This document shows, piece after piece, positions 37,313 to 46,128 of a stretch of 46,641 nucleotides of DNA. Numbering within the stretch: the first letter of the stretch is position 1; every line of letters starts with the position of its first letter. The notes beneath the pieces are model-generated. The model was not told the DNA's origin. It worked only from the letters and a program-made list of their open reading frames with translations, and did no database searches. Source of the DNA: Gammaproteobacteria bacterium (GTDB lineage: Bacteria > Pseudomonadota > Gammaproteobacteria > Pseudomonadales > Azotimanducaceae); contig JAPOYI010000004.1 of assembly GCA_026706665.1 (NCBI GenBank), positions 1 through 46,641 of the forward strand, read 5' to 3'. A program made the position numbers and the translations under genes.

Positions 37313-37350
37313 CACGGCCCCCCGTTCGATCAATGCGGGGGCCGTGTCTT
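37313..37350 (+). terminator. Strong GC-rich terminator after the TonB receptor
   Basis: cacggccccc at 37313-37322 and gggggccgtg at 37337-37346 form a perfect 10-bp stem with a 14-nt loop, followed by tcttt. It ends 7 bp before the stop codon of the converging ABC gene, so it may serve both directions. Confidence 0.8.
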
Positions 37351-37356
37351 TCGCGT

Positions 37357-39393
37357 TCAATGCGCTTGCGCCTGGAGCGCGACATGGTCCCGGTAGTGCC
37401 CATCGGGCATCGCCATCAGTTCCTCGTGTGAGCCCACTTCCCTGATCTCTCCGTCCTCCAGGAAGTAGATCCTGTCCGCGTTGGCGATGGTCGACAGGCG
37501 GTGGGCGATGATGATGACCAGCTTGTCCTTCGCCGCTTCGTGCAGCGCATCCACGAGATAGGCCTCTGTTTCCGGGTCCAGCGCGGAGGTCGGCTCGTCC
37601 AGGATCAGAACGCGCGCGTCACGCAGAAGCCCTCGGGCGATGGCGATGCGTTGTTTCTGTCCGACGGAGAGCTTGCTGGTGACCGTGCCGAGTGAGGTTC
37701 GGTATCCGTCGGGGAGGGCCATGATGAACTCGTGGGCGCCCGCGATGCGAGCCGCCTGCTCGACCTCCTCCAGCGAAGCGTCCTTCTTCCCGTAGCGGAT
37801 GTTGTCCAGGATCGAATCCGAGAATAGCTGAGTCTCCTGGAAAACATAGGAAACCTGGTCTCGGAGGCTGTCCACCGAGACATCCTTGAGGTCCGTTCCA
37901 CCGATCGACACCGTGCCTTCGGTCGCCTCGAGGAATGCCGGCACCAGGTAGGCGAGACTCGTCTTGCCCGCACCGGTCGGGCCCACGAAGGCAACGATTT
38001 CTCCGATATTCGCCTTCAGGCTGACGTTGCGCAGCGCGCGGCGTCCGTCCGGGTAGGTAAACCCGACGTTGTCCATCACGATGCCGTCCGAGATTGTTGG
38101 CAGGTCGACACCGGCGCGTGTCTTCTCGGCCTGCAGGTCCATCAGGAAGAACACCCGGCGCATGCCCGCGATGTTCCGCTGCCACTCGGTGTACATGTGG
38201 CCCCACGCACCCGACGTCGCGTAGATCTGGAAGAAGTAGACGGTGACGACGAAGTAGTCCCCGGCAGTGAACGTGCCCTCGATCACGCGTCCTGCCATCA
38301 CGATGAAGAACACGACCTGTCCCAGCATCAACGACAGACTGTAGAGTTGGTTGTAGGAGAGGATGACGAACGACTCCGTGCGGAAGCGTTTGAACGATTC
38401 CCTGCTCGCCTGGCTGAATCGTCGGCCTTCCCGGCTGTTTCCGCCGAGGCTCTGCACGGCGAGCACATTGCTCATGCCTTCTTCGATGTTGCTGGTGGTC
38501 CTGGAGCCCGCGGCACGACTGGCCTGGCTCCTTCGGCGCGCAACACGGGCAAGGGGGAGTACAAGGATGAGCGTGATGGGGAATCCCGCCAATCCCAGCA
38601 GGATGACCTCGGGCGCATTGCCATAGTTGGTGATCAGCATGGCGAGACTGATCACGACCCCGAGAATGCCCGAGTACAGCCCCAGCGTCAGCCCCTCGAG
38701 CAGCAGGCTGGCGCTCGTGGTGTCGTACAGAACCCGGTAAACGCTGTCCCCGATCCTCTGGTCGTCCAGTGTCGTCATCGGCAGTTCCTCGATTCGTCCG
38801 GCCAGTTGCGTTCTGAGAAGATGGTTCAGGGACTGGCTGAGGCGCAGGTGTACTCCGAAATCGATCAGGCCGAGGATGCCCCCCATCTGGCTACCGGCCC
38901 TGTTCGCCTCGTTTTCGGTCTGCGTGGCGATATCGTGCCCCTGGGCCAGGGAGGCAGTAGCCCGGGACCTGGCCCATCCGCCGCTCGCGCTCGAACCGAA
39001 CACGATGACCATCAGCGCGCCGAGGAGCGTTATCCACAGCATGATTTCCAACGGGCCCATGCCGTCCAGGAATCGCAGGAAGGGCGCGAAGTAGGCGGGA
39101 AAACCAGATATGCCCTCGGCGATGGGTTGGCCGAGGATCACGTGGTCGACCACGATTTTTGCCGGCCACACGACGATCATCAACCTGAAGGCCAACTCGA
39201 TGGATATGAAAACGAGCTTGGCGACGATGCGAGCCTTGAAGAGCCCGAAGTAGGTGACGACGCGCAGGAATACGCGCAGCGTCTCCCGGAACGAGATGTC
39301 GGTATGGACATCGAGCGGACTTGCCAGGCGATCGAGCGCAATCTCGCCTTCCCGTAACGGCGTTTTCGAGGCCTGCGATTCGCCGGCCATCAT
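37357..39393 (-). CDS. ABC exporter half-transporter (second of pair)
   Basis: A 678-residue half-transporter with an N-terminal membrane domain of about six helices and a C-terminal ATPase. Walker A is GPTGAGKT (about residue 470), the signature is LSVGQKQR (about 574), Walker B is VLILDEPTSALD (about 592-603), and the switch histidine is in IIIAHRLS. The catalytic glutamate is present. The frame is open to 39618, but the ATG at 39393 overlaps the stop of the upstream gene (atga), which is the best start. Two overlapping half-transporter genes normally form a heterodimer. The substrate could be a lipid, drug or peptide. Confidence 0.93.
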   Translation of the reverse strand: MMAGESQASKTPLREGEIALDRLASPLDVHTDISFRETLRVFLRVVTYFGLFKARIVAKLVFISIELAFRLMIVVWPAKIVVDHVILGQPIAEGISGFPAYFAPFLRFLDGMGPLEIMLWITLLGALMVIVFGSSASGGWARSRATASLAQGHDIATQTENEANRAGSQMGGILGLIDFGVHLRLSQSLNHLLRTQLAGRIEELPMTTLDDQRIGDSVYRVLYDTTSASLLLEGLTLGLYSGILGVVISLAMLITNYGNAPEVILLGLAGFPITLILVLPLARVARRRSQASRAAGSRTTSNIEEGMSNVLAVQSLGGNSREGRRFSQASRESFKRFRTESFVILSYNQLYSLSLMLGQVVFFIVMAGRVIEGTFTAGDYFVVTVYFFQIYATSGAWGHMYTEWQRNIAGMRRVFFLMDLQAEKTRAGVDLPTISDGIVMDNVGFTYPDGRRALRNVSLKANIGEIVAFVGPTGAGKTSLAYLVPAFLEATEGTVSIGGTDLKDVSVDSLRDQVSYVFQETQLFSDSILDNIRYGKKDASLEEVEQAARIAGAHEFIMALPDGYRTSLGTVTSKLSVGQKQRIAIARGLLRDARVLILDEPTSALDPETEAYLVDALHEAAKDKLVIIIAHRLSTIANADRIYFLEDGEIREVGSHEELMAMPDGHYRDHVALQAQAH

Positions 39394-41891
39394 GCGCCGC
39401 CTTCCGGTAGCCTCGCCGCGCCCGCATCGTCGGATCGTTTCGTCAGCCTTCCCTCGGTTTCGACGAGATTCCGGTAGCGGCCCTGGTCGAATTGCATGAG
39501 TTCGTCGTGGGACCCGCTCTCCACGATGGCCCCCCGGTCGAGGTAGACAATCCGATCCGCCTGCCGGATGGTGGAGATTCGATGCGTTATCAGGAAGATG
39601 GCCCGGCTCTCGCCCCACGCGGAGAGCCGCTCGAGAACTCGATGTTCGGTATGGGCGTCGAGCGCGGCGGTGGGCTCGTCCAGGATCAGGATGGGAGCGT
39701 CCTTGATCACCGCGCGGGCAATGGACAATCGCTGGCGCTGTCCCGTGGACAGCTTGCCGCCCCGGTCGCTCAGCACCGTGTCCAGGCCTTGTGGAAGTCC
39801 GGCTATGTATTCGTCCACGCAGGCGACATGTGCCGCCCGGTACACCTCGTCATCGCTCGCATCGGGGACTGCGTAGCGAATGTTGTCCCGCACGGACATT
39901 CCAAAAAGCACGTTCTCCTGCAAGGCGAAAGAGACGTTGTGGCGCAGGCTGTCCACATCCAGCTTGCGGAGGTCGACGCCGTCGATGGAGACGCTTCCCG
40001 AGTCCGGATCGAAGAGTCTCGCCAGCAGGCTCATCAAGCTGCTCTTGCCCGATCCCGTCGGGCCGACAATGGCCGTAACCGTGCCCGGTTCGACGGCGAA
40101 ACTGACGTCGCGGAGAATCGGACGGTCCTGTTCGTAGGCGAAGTCGACGTGGCTGAACCGGATCTCGCGCACGAATGGCGGCATGGGCGGGGCGTTGGGG
40201 TCGTTCTTCACGTCGGGTTCGATGTCGAGGATGTCGAAGACGCGATCAAGCCCCATGGCCATGTCCTGTGCCTGAGCCCAGAGCGTGACCAGGCTGCGTA
40301 CCGATTCGCTCGATGCGCCAAGCTGGTCCTGGGCCCAGTTGTACGCGGCCAGGTTCCACTTCATGAAACTCAAGCCCACCAGGCCGACCAGGACCGCCGC
40401 AAAGACCTCGCGTGTGCCCTGGGCCCAGACGGCCATCAGAAGCTGACCGCCGAGCAGCGCAGCCGCGGCCAGCGTAAAGGTCACGACGCCGACAATGGCC
40501 ATCAGTGAGCGGACGCGAAAGGACGCGTTGAAGGCCGTGATGGAATCCTGGACGAGGCGCTCCTGCTCCGGCTCGGAAGCCCCATAGGCCTTGACGATGC
40601 GAACGGCGGCAAACGACTCCTGAAGACGTGATGTGAAATCGGAGTTTGCCTCCCTGGAGGTCAGGGACTTCTCGCGCATCCGTGGCGAATACCAGCGTCC
40701 CCAGACAAGGGCGAGCACAACCACGCTCAAGGCAATCGTGCCCAGAATGGGGTCAAGCGCGGCGAGGAAAACGACCCCGATCACATACGTGTTCAGCAAT
40801 TGCGCGGCCTGCGTGATCGTGCCGATGACGGCAGTGACCTGGGCGCTGTCCTGGTAGAGGCGATATACCGAATCGCCCACCCTGTGATCACTGTGATAGC
40901 GGATGGACAGCCGGTGCCAGCGATCCAGCAAAGCCGTCCGCAGATCCTGGTTTACCCGCTGCATGATGAAGATGTAGTAGTACGGCAGGAACATCGCCGA
41001 AGGGATCAGCGCGATCCACGAGCCGACCATGAACACGGCGTAAACCCACTTCAGGCTGTGCCGCTGCTCGGTGGTGAGCAATTCCAGGTCGACATTCGCC
41101 GGAGGTCCTTCGCGCGCCTCCGGCGTTTCCGCGCTCCCGCCGGACAACTCCGGCCGCCCGATAAAGTCTGCGAGGAAAGGCGTCAATGGCTCGGCTTGCA
41201 GGATGGACTGGCTGATCAGGTCCACGGAAAAGAGGGCAATCACCATGGTCAACAGGGTGGCGGCCCACACCAGGGCGAAGTAGTAGACGAGGTGGCTGCC
41301 GAGGCGAACGCGAAGCCGGAACCTTCCGCGGTCAATCCGATACTGCAGGACCCAGATGCAGACACAACCCAATGCGACGAGCCCGACAGCCATGTTGTCG
41401 GCGAGTCCACCCACCGCAAAGACCGCGAACAGTAGGGCCGCTGTTCCGACGAGCGCGAGGGCGAGCGATACACCGACATACGCCCGACCCTTCAGGAACA
41501 GAAGTGCCCAGGTGAGGATCGTCATCAATCCCGTAGCGGCCAGAAGAAGATCGTGTGGCCAGTCAGTCCCGTATGGGAGCCAGCCCGTGAGCGGCCCGAT
41601 TGCGGTCAATACCGTGACCAGGGGTGGAACGTGACGGAAACTCCAACCATCAGCGGACTCATCCTCATTGGAGGCGTCCTCGCCCGCTTCGCCATCCCCG
41701 GCTAGCCGACTTCGCGGAACGTCGCGCCAGTACCCAATCACCTGGGGCAGCAGGTACGGCCACGTCCGCGCGAAGATCTTGACTATGGCCGCAAAGCCGC
41801 GTTCGTCCGGTTCCCTGACCCCTTCCGTTTTCGGCGGCGCTTCCCCTTCGCCCCAGAAGGGAAATGCATGAGCCTGCTTCATGTCATCCAA
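39390..41891 (-). CDS. ABC exporter half-transporter (first of pair) with extra N-terminal helices
   Basis: An 833-residue half-transporter, about 230 residues longer than usual. Before the exporter domain there are about four extra membrane helices (for example LLLAATGLMTILTWALLFL and AYVGVSLALALVGTAALLF) and an acidic loop near residue 75. The ATPase part has Walker A GPTGSGKS (about 609), signature LSTGQRQR (about 709), Walker B ILILDEPTAALD (about 732-743) and the histidine in FLITHRIST. Both halves of the pair keep the catalytic glutamate, unlike many heterodimers with one weak site. The start codon is TTG; an ATG nine bases later is a possible alternative. The gene is the first of its operon. 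Confidence 0.92.
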   Translation of the reverse strand: MDDMKQAHAFPFWGEGEAPPKTEGVREPDERGFAAIVKIFARTWPYLLPQVIGYWRDVPRSRLAGDGEAGEDASNEDESADGWSFRHVPPLVTVLTAIGPLTGWLPYGTDWPHDLLLAATGLMTILTWALLFLKGRAYVGVSLALALVGTAALLFAVFAVGGLADNMAVGLVALGCVCIWVLQYRIDRGRFRLRVRLGSHLVYYFALVWAATLLTMVIALFSVDLISQSILQAEPLTPFLADFIGRPELSGGSAETPEAREGPPANVDLELLTTEQRHSLKWVYAVFMVGSWIALIPSAMFLPYYYIFIMQRVNQDLRTALLDRWHRLSIRYHSDHRVGDSVYRLYQDSAQVTAVIGTITQAAQLLNTYVIGVVFLAALDPILGTIALSVVVLALVWGRWYSPRMREKSLTSREANSDFTSRLQESFAAVRIVKAYGASEPEQERLVQDSITAFNASFRVRSLMAIVGVVTFTLAAAALLGGQLLMAVWAQGTREVFAAVLVGLVGLSFMKWNLAAYNWAQDQLGASSESVRSLVTLWAQAQDMAMGLDRVFDILDIEPDVKNDPNAPPMPPFVREIRFSHVDFAYEQDRPILRDVSFAVEPGTVTAIVGPTGSGKSSLMSLLARLFDPDSGSVSIDGVDLRKLDVDSLRHNVSFALQENVLFGMSVRDNIRYAVPDASDDEVYRAAHVACVDEYIAGLPQGLDTVLSDRGGKLSTGQRQRLSIARAVIKDAPILILDEPTAALDAHTEHRVLERLSAWGESRAIFLITHRISTIRQADRIVYLDRGAIVESGSHDELMQFDQGRYRNLVETEGRLTKRSDDAGAARLPEGGA

Positions 41892-42239
41892 AAGTTGGGG
41901 TCTCCTGTTGCCGAAGGCGCGGCTGTGGATCCCATGGTCTGTTTTCGCGGTGCCTGGCGCAATCCTGTGGGACTGGCGGGAAAGGTGAAACCGGGATGGG
42001 CGGGATAGGCGAAAAAAACAGTGCGCTTAGGCGGGATCAAACACGGTGCCCGCCTTCGGGTCCGGCGGATGTCATGGCGCAAGCCCGGATCGCTCACCCC
42101 GAGGGGCGACACTCAAGCGGGAGTCACCCCTTTTCGCGGGATTCAGTCTCCGTCGTCGGTGTCCACGCCAAAGGGCACATCCTGGGCCAGTGGCAATGCA
42201 TCCGAGTAGTTGACGGTCGCGGTCAGGCGCGGCCCCCGG
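41892..42239. other. Gene-free stretch upstream of the ABC pair
   Basis: About 350 bp with no supported gene. It contains three copies of ggcggga near 41975-42040. On the minus strand at 42148-42237 a short open stretch, RLTATVNYSDALPLAQDV and following, looks coding but has no start and matches nothing that I recognise. The ABC promoter should lie in its left part. Confidence 0.4.
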
Positions 42240-42620
42240 CTTGGTCACGTGCGTGACCTCGAGGTAGCCGAAGATGCGGTGATGCGGATGAACGCGGGCC
42301 GAATCCGAGAACAGGCCGAAGAACAGAAACACGTCGCCAATGCCAGTGCCATTATTGTCGAGGTGACTCTGTGCCGCCTCGGTCTGGCCGACGGCGCAGC
42401 GGCCTTGTTCAAACATGGGATCGTGGTGGCAGAGGTCTGCGCCATTGAGCCGACCACTGGTTGCTCGATGGACGATTGGGCCTAGCCCTAGATCGCCGCA
42501 AGTGGTTTTGGACCGCCCTGCGGTCGGAATGGGAATGCTGACGGGGCGTCCGTCGATGATCGGCGAAGGCGACCCGCCTAAAGCGCTATCGAAACCCTTG
42601 CGGCTGAATACGATCTGCAT
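42240..42620 (-). pseudogene. Probable Nmad3-like (nucleotide modification associated) gene remnant
   Basis: From the ATG at 42620 the frame reads QIVFSRKGFDSALGGSPSPI, PVSIPIPTAGR, and later GTGIGDVFLFFGLFSD and HHRIFGYLEV. I recall this pattern, an SRKGFDS start and a GDxFLFFG core ahead of HRIFG, from the Nmad3 domain, which occurs in systems that modify DNA bases. After about 128 residues the frame runs into unrelated, arginine-rich sequence, while relatives are about 230 or more residues long. It also has no gene partners of such a system nearby. The part upstream of the ATG also looks coding for a short stretch. I treat it as a 3'-truncated relic; the family name is from memory. Confidence 0.5.
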
Positions 42621-42955
42621 GGGCATGCCATCGTACAGGTGCTCGCCCCACGGCTGGAAGGTGCGGTCGGCAACGAGAACAAGGTTGCCGAGCGCCGGTT
42701 GTGGCCGTAAACGCTACTGTCATCACGATGTGGAGTCGCTGAGACGTTTGCTCCGGTGGCGCTGCGTCTATGGCGGTGGGAAGGCACACGCCGGTGCGGT
42801 TGTCGACGACGCGGGATGTCGCGGTGCCTTGACGGGACGAGAGCATCCGCAGACTGGCAGAAGGGTAGGCCGACGACCGTGTGTTCGCCACCGGCAGCGG
42901 CAGCGAATCAAGTGGGGTACTCTGCTCCATGTAGGACGAATGAATCGGGAGAGCG
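42621..42955. other. Gene-free stretch between the Nmad3 relic and an unknown gene
   Basis: About 335 bp with no convincing gene on either strand. On the minus strand, a short in-frame extension upstream of the relic reads GNLVLVADRTFQPWGEHLYD after a TAG stop near 42709. It may be part of another lost gene. The sequence gggagag near 42947-42953 is the ribosome binding site of the next plus-strand gene. Confidence 0.4.
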
Positions 42956-43576
42956 GTGTTCTGGCGGAAGCGGGGGAAGGCGCGTGTCGTGGAGGAAGTC
43001 TTCCGCAAAGCGGCTCGCGCGGTCTTTCCGGGGGGACAACGCCAGATCGATGCCGAAGCGGCCGAACTCTTCGCCCGCTTGGAGCAACGTGTCTCGCTGG
43101 ATGAGGCAAGGCAAATCTTGATTCATGCGAAGGGCAGGGTGTTCATTGGGCTCCAGGCGCCGTCACGTAGCGAGGACACCGCCAAGCACTGCGTCGAGAG
43201 CATTCGAGTGCGCGCGGGTGGGGCGCTGGATGAGGCAATGGCGCGTGATGTCTACGAATTCGTGGTGCAGAGAATGATCGAAGGGGCCCAGGCGAAGGGG
43301 CATGTCGTTGGCGGGGCGGGATCACTAAGCGGGACGCAAGCGAGACAAGCGGATCATGTGGTTGAAGTCGGTGCCAGTACGGCAAGAGCCGGAATCGATT
43401 TCGAGTACCGCTGGCTCGAACGTCACTTCGGCACGAGGGACAAGGACTGGTCCATCATGGAGAGAACGCACGGCTGGGCGGACGATGGGAACGCGTACGA
43501 GATCTTCACCGTATCGACGAGGGAAGGAGACCGGAAGGTGATTTCGTTCGATATCTCGTCCTTCTACGAAGGTTAA
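42956..43576 (+). CDS. Unknown protein of 206 residues
   Basis: A soluble 206-residue protein starting at GTG with a good ribosome binding site (gggagag, spacing about 4). I do not recognise the family. The first 60 residues are basic and helical (ARVVEEVFRKAARAVF, AEAAELFARLEQRVSLDEA). The middle holds a helical stretch, DEAMARDVYEFVVQRMIEGA, and the last third looks like beta strands: FEYRWLERHFGTRDKDWSIM, AYEIFTVSTREGDRKVISFD. No signal peptide, membrane helix or known catalytic motif was seen. It ends 14 bp before the DUF6804 gene on the same strand, so they probably form an operon. Confidence 0.7.
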   Translation: MFWRKRGKARVVEEVFRKAARAVFPGGQRQIDAEAAELFARLEQRVSLDEARQILIHAKGRVFIGLQAPSRSEDTAKHCVESIRVRAGGALDEAMARDVYEFVVQRMIEGAQAKGHVVGGAGSLSGTQARQADHVVEVGASTARAGIDFEYRWLERHFGTRDKDWSIMERTHGWADDGNAYEIFTVSTREGDRKVISFDISSFYEG

Positions 43577-43590
43577 GAGGGAGTGTCGCC

Positions 43591-44133
43591 ATGAGCGGAG
43601 AAGACCGGCTTGGTGGGCGCCTTGTTCCTCGGAATACCCGTAAACGCCATGACCCGGTACGGATCGGCAGACGCTCTTTGTCGTTACGGCGGAGGAGTCC
43701 CCGTTCGATCGGGTCGGACGAGTCTCGGCTTGTCGCCCTTCGGCACCACAAATCGCTGTGGGTGGCACCGGCGATTCTCCTCGCTGGAGCGCTACTTCCT
43801 TGGCCATACGGCTACTACGAACTGCTCCGTTTGGCGGTCTGCGCGGCGAGTGCCTGGATTGCCTACGAGCAGTGGCGACACGATGACGGGGTGAGCGGGT
43901 GGGTCGTAGCGTTCGGCGGGATGGCTATGCTCTACAACCCCCTGATGCCGATTCACCTGACCCGGGAGATCTGGTCCGTGCTCAATCTCGCCAGTGCGTC
44001 AGCGTTCGTTTTGCACCTTCGAGCGTTGAGGGGTTTGGTCCGAGACCTCGACTCGGTGGCGCGGGACGGGACCACGTTGCGGCGTGCAGGACTTTCTGGC
44101 TCTCGTCGGCTGCCGAAGCGCTTGAAGCGCTGA
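43591..44133 (+). CDS. DUF6804-like small membrane protein
   Basis: A 180-residue protein with three to four hydrophobic helices between about residues 56 and 145. The stretch LLPWPYGYYELLRLAVCAAS and the pattern YNPLMPIHLTREIWSVLNL are typical of the DUF6804 family of small membrane proteins, whose role is not known. The first 50 residues are very basic and may be a cytoplasmic or nucleic-acid-binding extension. A ribosome binding site (gagggag) precedes the ATG. The last 20 residues reach the junction with the decayed aldehyde dehydrogenase and may be altered. Confidence 0.7.
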   Translation: MSGEDRLGGRLVPRNTRKRHDPVRIGRRSLSLRRRSPRSIGSDESRLVALRHHKSLWVAPAILLAGALLPWPYGYYELLRLAVCAASAWIAYEQWRHDDGVSGWVVAFGGMAMLYNPLMPIHLTREIWSVLNLASASAFVLHLRALRGLVRDLDSVARDGTTLRRAGLSGSRRLPKRLKR

Positions 44134-44158
44134 ACCGTGTCTCGAGAAGGTACGGTGT

Positions 44159-44888
44159 GGAGAGATCACCGGACCCAGGTGCGTGGACTGGTTGAAGGGA
44201 TTGCCCACCCGGAGGTTCTGATATCGGCGAGTGATCCGTTCCATCAGCGCGTCGACGATGGACTCGTGCGCGATGACCCGCCGCAGCGAGGTGCATCGTT
44301 GCCCGGCCGTGCCCACTGCGGCAAACACCAGCGCGATGGCCATGTTCCAGGACCAGACGGCTGCCGGAAAATTGAAAGCGGTGATCACGCCCACGACGCC
44401 CATGGGTGCCAGTACTCGATGAGTTTGTGGCCGCGGCGTTCCGAACCCATGGTCCGGCCGTACAGCTGCCGGGAGAGGCCAACGGCGAAATCACAGATGT
44501 CGATCATCTCCTGGACTTCACCCAGCGCTTCGGAGTAGATCTTCCCCGATTCCATCGTCACCAAGGCCGCGAGTGCCGGCTTGTGAGCGCGTAGCGAATC
44601 GCCAAAGGCGCGGACGATTTCTCCACGTCGTGGCGCCGGCGCGTCCCGCCACTGTTGAAATGCCCGCCGCGAAATCTCTATCCCGTCGCTGCGTTCATCC
44701 CTGGTGGAATGCCGCAGGCTCGCTGTCATCTGGCCATCGACGGGAGAGAACACCGGCTGGTCGCCCGAAGCCAGCACGCTTGCCGGTATCTCGAGCGCTC
44801 GAAAAATCTCCTTCGCGCGCTGCCGTGAGTCCAACTCCGGGCTCGCGTAAGGAAGACTTGCGGTGAGACTGTCTGCCAGGGTGCTCAT
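44159..44888 (-). pseudogene. Decayed ALDH7-type aldehyde dehydrogenase
   Basis: The ATG at 44888 opens a normal start (MSTLADSL, later FQQWRDAPAPRRGEIVR, ALVTMESGKIYSEALGEVQE). At about 44402 a one-base loss shifts the frame; it continues MGVVGVITAFNFPAAVWSWN. At about 44325 some 125 residues are missing, joining MAIALV directly to AAVGTAGQRCTSLRR, so the catalytic glutamate motif (ELGGNN type) is lost although the cysteine (GQRC) remains. Similarity stops at GPVIS near 44159, far short of the usual 500 residues. The best match from memory is the ALDH7 group, which oxidises aminoadipate semialdehyde in lysine breakdown. That fits the saccharopine-dehydrogenase-like gene one base upstream. 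Confidence 0.85.
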
Positions 44889-44889
44889 T

Positions 44890-46002
44890 TCACATTGCCT
44901 TTGCCTGCTGTTCCATGGATCCACAGTCCGTTCTGAACACCCGCCCGAAGCGGTTTGCGAGAAAGTCAGACAGTGGAATGTCCTCCTGGCGAACGAATCC
45001 GTGCTTGCGGATGTGTCCGTCCGCCAGAAGATCGAGTACCGCGCACGCGCTTGACGCGGTGCACAACTGGATGGCGGTGTAGTCGCGGCCGGCAAACTCC
45101 TGGCCGTAGATCTTGTTGGTGTAGGTCACCTGCTCCAGTCGGCCGTCCCGCACTCCGGACATGTCGATGAAGATGATCACGACGTCCTGAGTCGTTACCG
45201 GCAGCGCGTGGGAGAACATGTCCAGCAGCAGTTCCCTGCGGTTCGACAGTCCCAGGTCGCGCAGAAGCGCGCGCATGATCGCGGCGTGCCCCGGGTAACG
45301 GATGGACTGGTAACTCAGGTTGCGGACCTTGCCATCCCAGGTGCAAGCAAGGCTGCCGAGTCCCCCCGATGTATTGAAGGACTCGTACTGGACGCCATCG
45401 ATAAACAGCAGCTCACGCTGTTCCAGGGGTGGGGCCTGCATGCGTTGCCCGTCGAATATGACGGTACACGGATTGCAGTACTCGTTGACGACCCCTTCGG
45501 GACTCCACGTCAGGTTGTACGAGAGCGCATTGCACGGATACCTCGGCAGCGCGCCCACCTTGAGTTTGACGGTATCCAGGTCTTCGAACTCGCGCGCGAT
45601 GTCCGCTGCCAGTATCGATACGATGCCCGGCGCCAGGCCGCACTGGGGAATGAAGGTCAAAGTTCCGTTGGCCGCCAGTGTCCTTACGGCCCCAGTGCTG
45701 GCGACGTCTTCGGTGAGGTCGATGTAGTGGGCGCCCCCATTGGCGGCCGCCCGCGCGATCGGTTCAGTCAGGTGGTAGGGCGCCGCGTTGACGACGACAT
45801 CGTGCTGCTCGACCGCAGCCTGAAGGGAGAGGGTATCCGCGACATCCAGGCGAGACTTTGAAAGCCTGGGATGATCGCGAATCCTGGCGAGCTGGCTTTC
45901 GCTCGAGTCGAACAGGGTGACGCCGTAGTCACCGGACTCGACCAGCAACGTGGCGATGAGGTCCCCGATCTGTCCCGCACCTGTTACCGCGACCCTGCGC
46001 AT
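44890..46002 (-). CDS. Saccharopine-dehydrogenase-like reductase
   Basis: A 370-residue protein with an N-terminal Rossmann fold (VAVTGAGQIGDLIATLL, residues 4-20) and a C-terminal alpha/beta domain (CGLAPGIVSILAADIAREFE and VGALPRYPCNALSYNLTWS), as in saccharopine dehydrogenases and related lysine-pathway enzymes. It would form or split saccharopine, or a similar amino-acid adduct, with NAD(P). It looks intact. The next gene, starting 1 bp after its stop, was the aldehyde dehydrogenase of the same pathway and is now decayed. A divergent Lrp/AsnC regulator is encoded upstream. Confidence 0.88.
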   Translation of the reverse strand: MRRVAVTGAGQIGDLIATLLVESGDYGVTLFDSSESQLARIRDHPRLSKSRLDVADTLSLQAAVEQHDVVVNAAPYHLTEPIARAAANGGAHYIDLTEDVASTGAVRTLAANGTLTFIPQCGLAPGIVSILAADIAREFEDLDTVKLKVGALPRYPCNALSYNLTWSPEGVVNEYCNPCTVIFDGQRMQAPPLEQRELLFIDGVQYESFNTSGGLGSLACTWDGKVRNLSYQSIRYPGHAAIMRALLRDLGLSNRRELLLDMFSHALPVTTQDVVIIFIDMSGVRDGRLEQVTYTNKIYGQEFAGRDYTAIQLCTASSACAVLDLLADGHIRKHGFVRQEDIPLSDFLANRFGRVFRTDCGSMEQQAKAM

Positions 46003-46128
46003 GTCCGCACCACTCGCAATCGAGAACGTCCCATCGATCCATGCTAGATGAGTGGAATGTCGAAATTAATAGTTGGAATTTACGTATTTGAGGTAACTTT
46101 CGTTGAATCGCTAAGTCTCGTCAGCAAA
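46003..46128. promoter_or_regulatory. Shared divergent promoter region
   Basis: A 126-bp, AT-rich region between the saccharopine-dehydrogenase-like gene (minus) and the Lrp/AsnC regulator (plus). Lrp-type proteins usually control both neighbours from such a region. No single clean palindrome was found, which is normal for the loose Lrp site. Confidence 0.5.

Noticed and set aside
41975-42040. Three copies of ggcggga upstream of the ABC genes
   Set aside because: They are short and irregularly spaced, and similar runs are expected by chance in GC-rich DNA.
42148-42237. A short minus-strand coding-like stretch, RLTATVNYSDALPLAQDV and following
   Set aside because: It has no start codon and no family match, so I do not list it as a gene.
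42415-43104. A plus-strand frame of 229 codons between the relic and the unknown gene
   Set aside because: It is rich in Arg, Gly and Cys, crosses the start of a better-supported gene and has no ribosome binding site.
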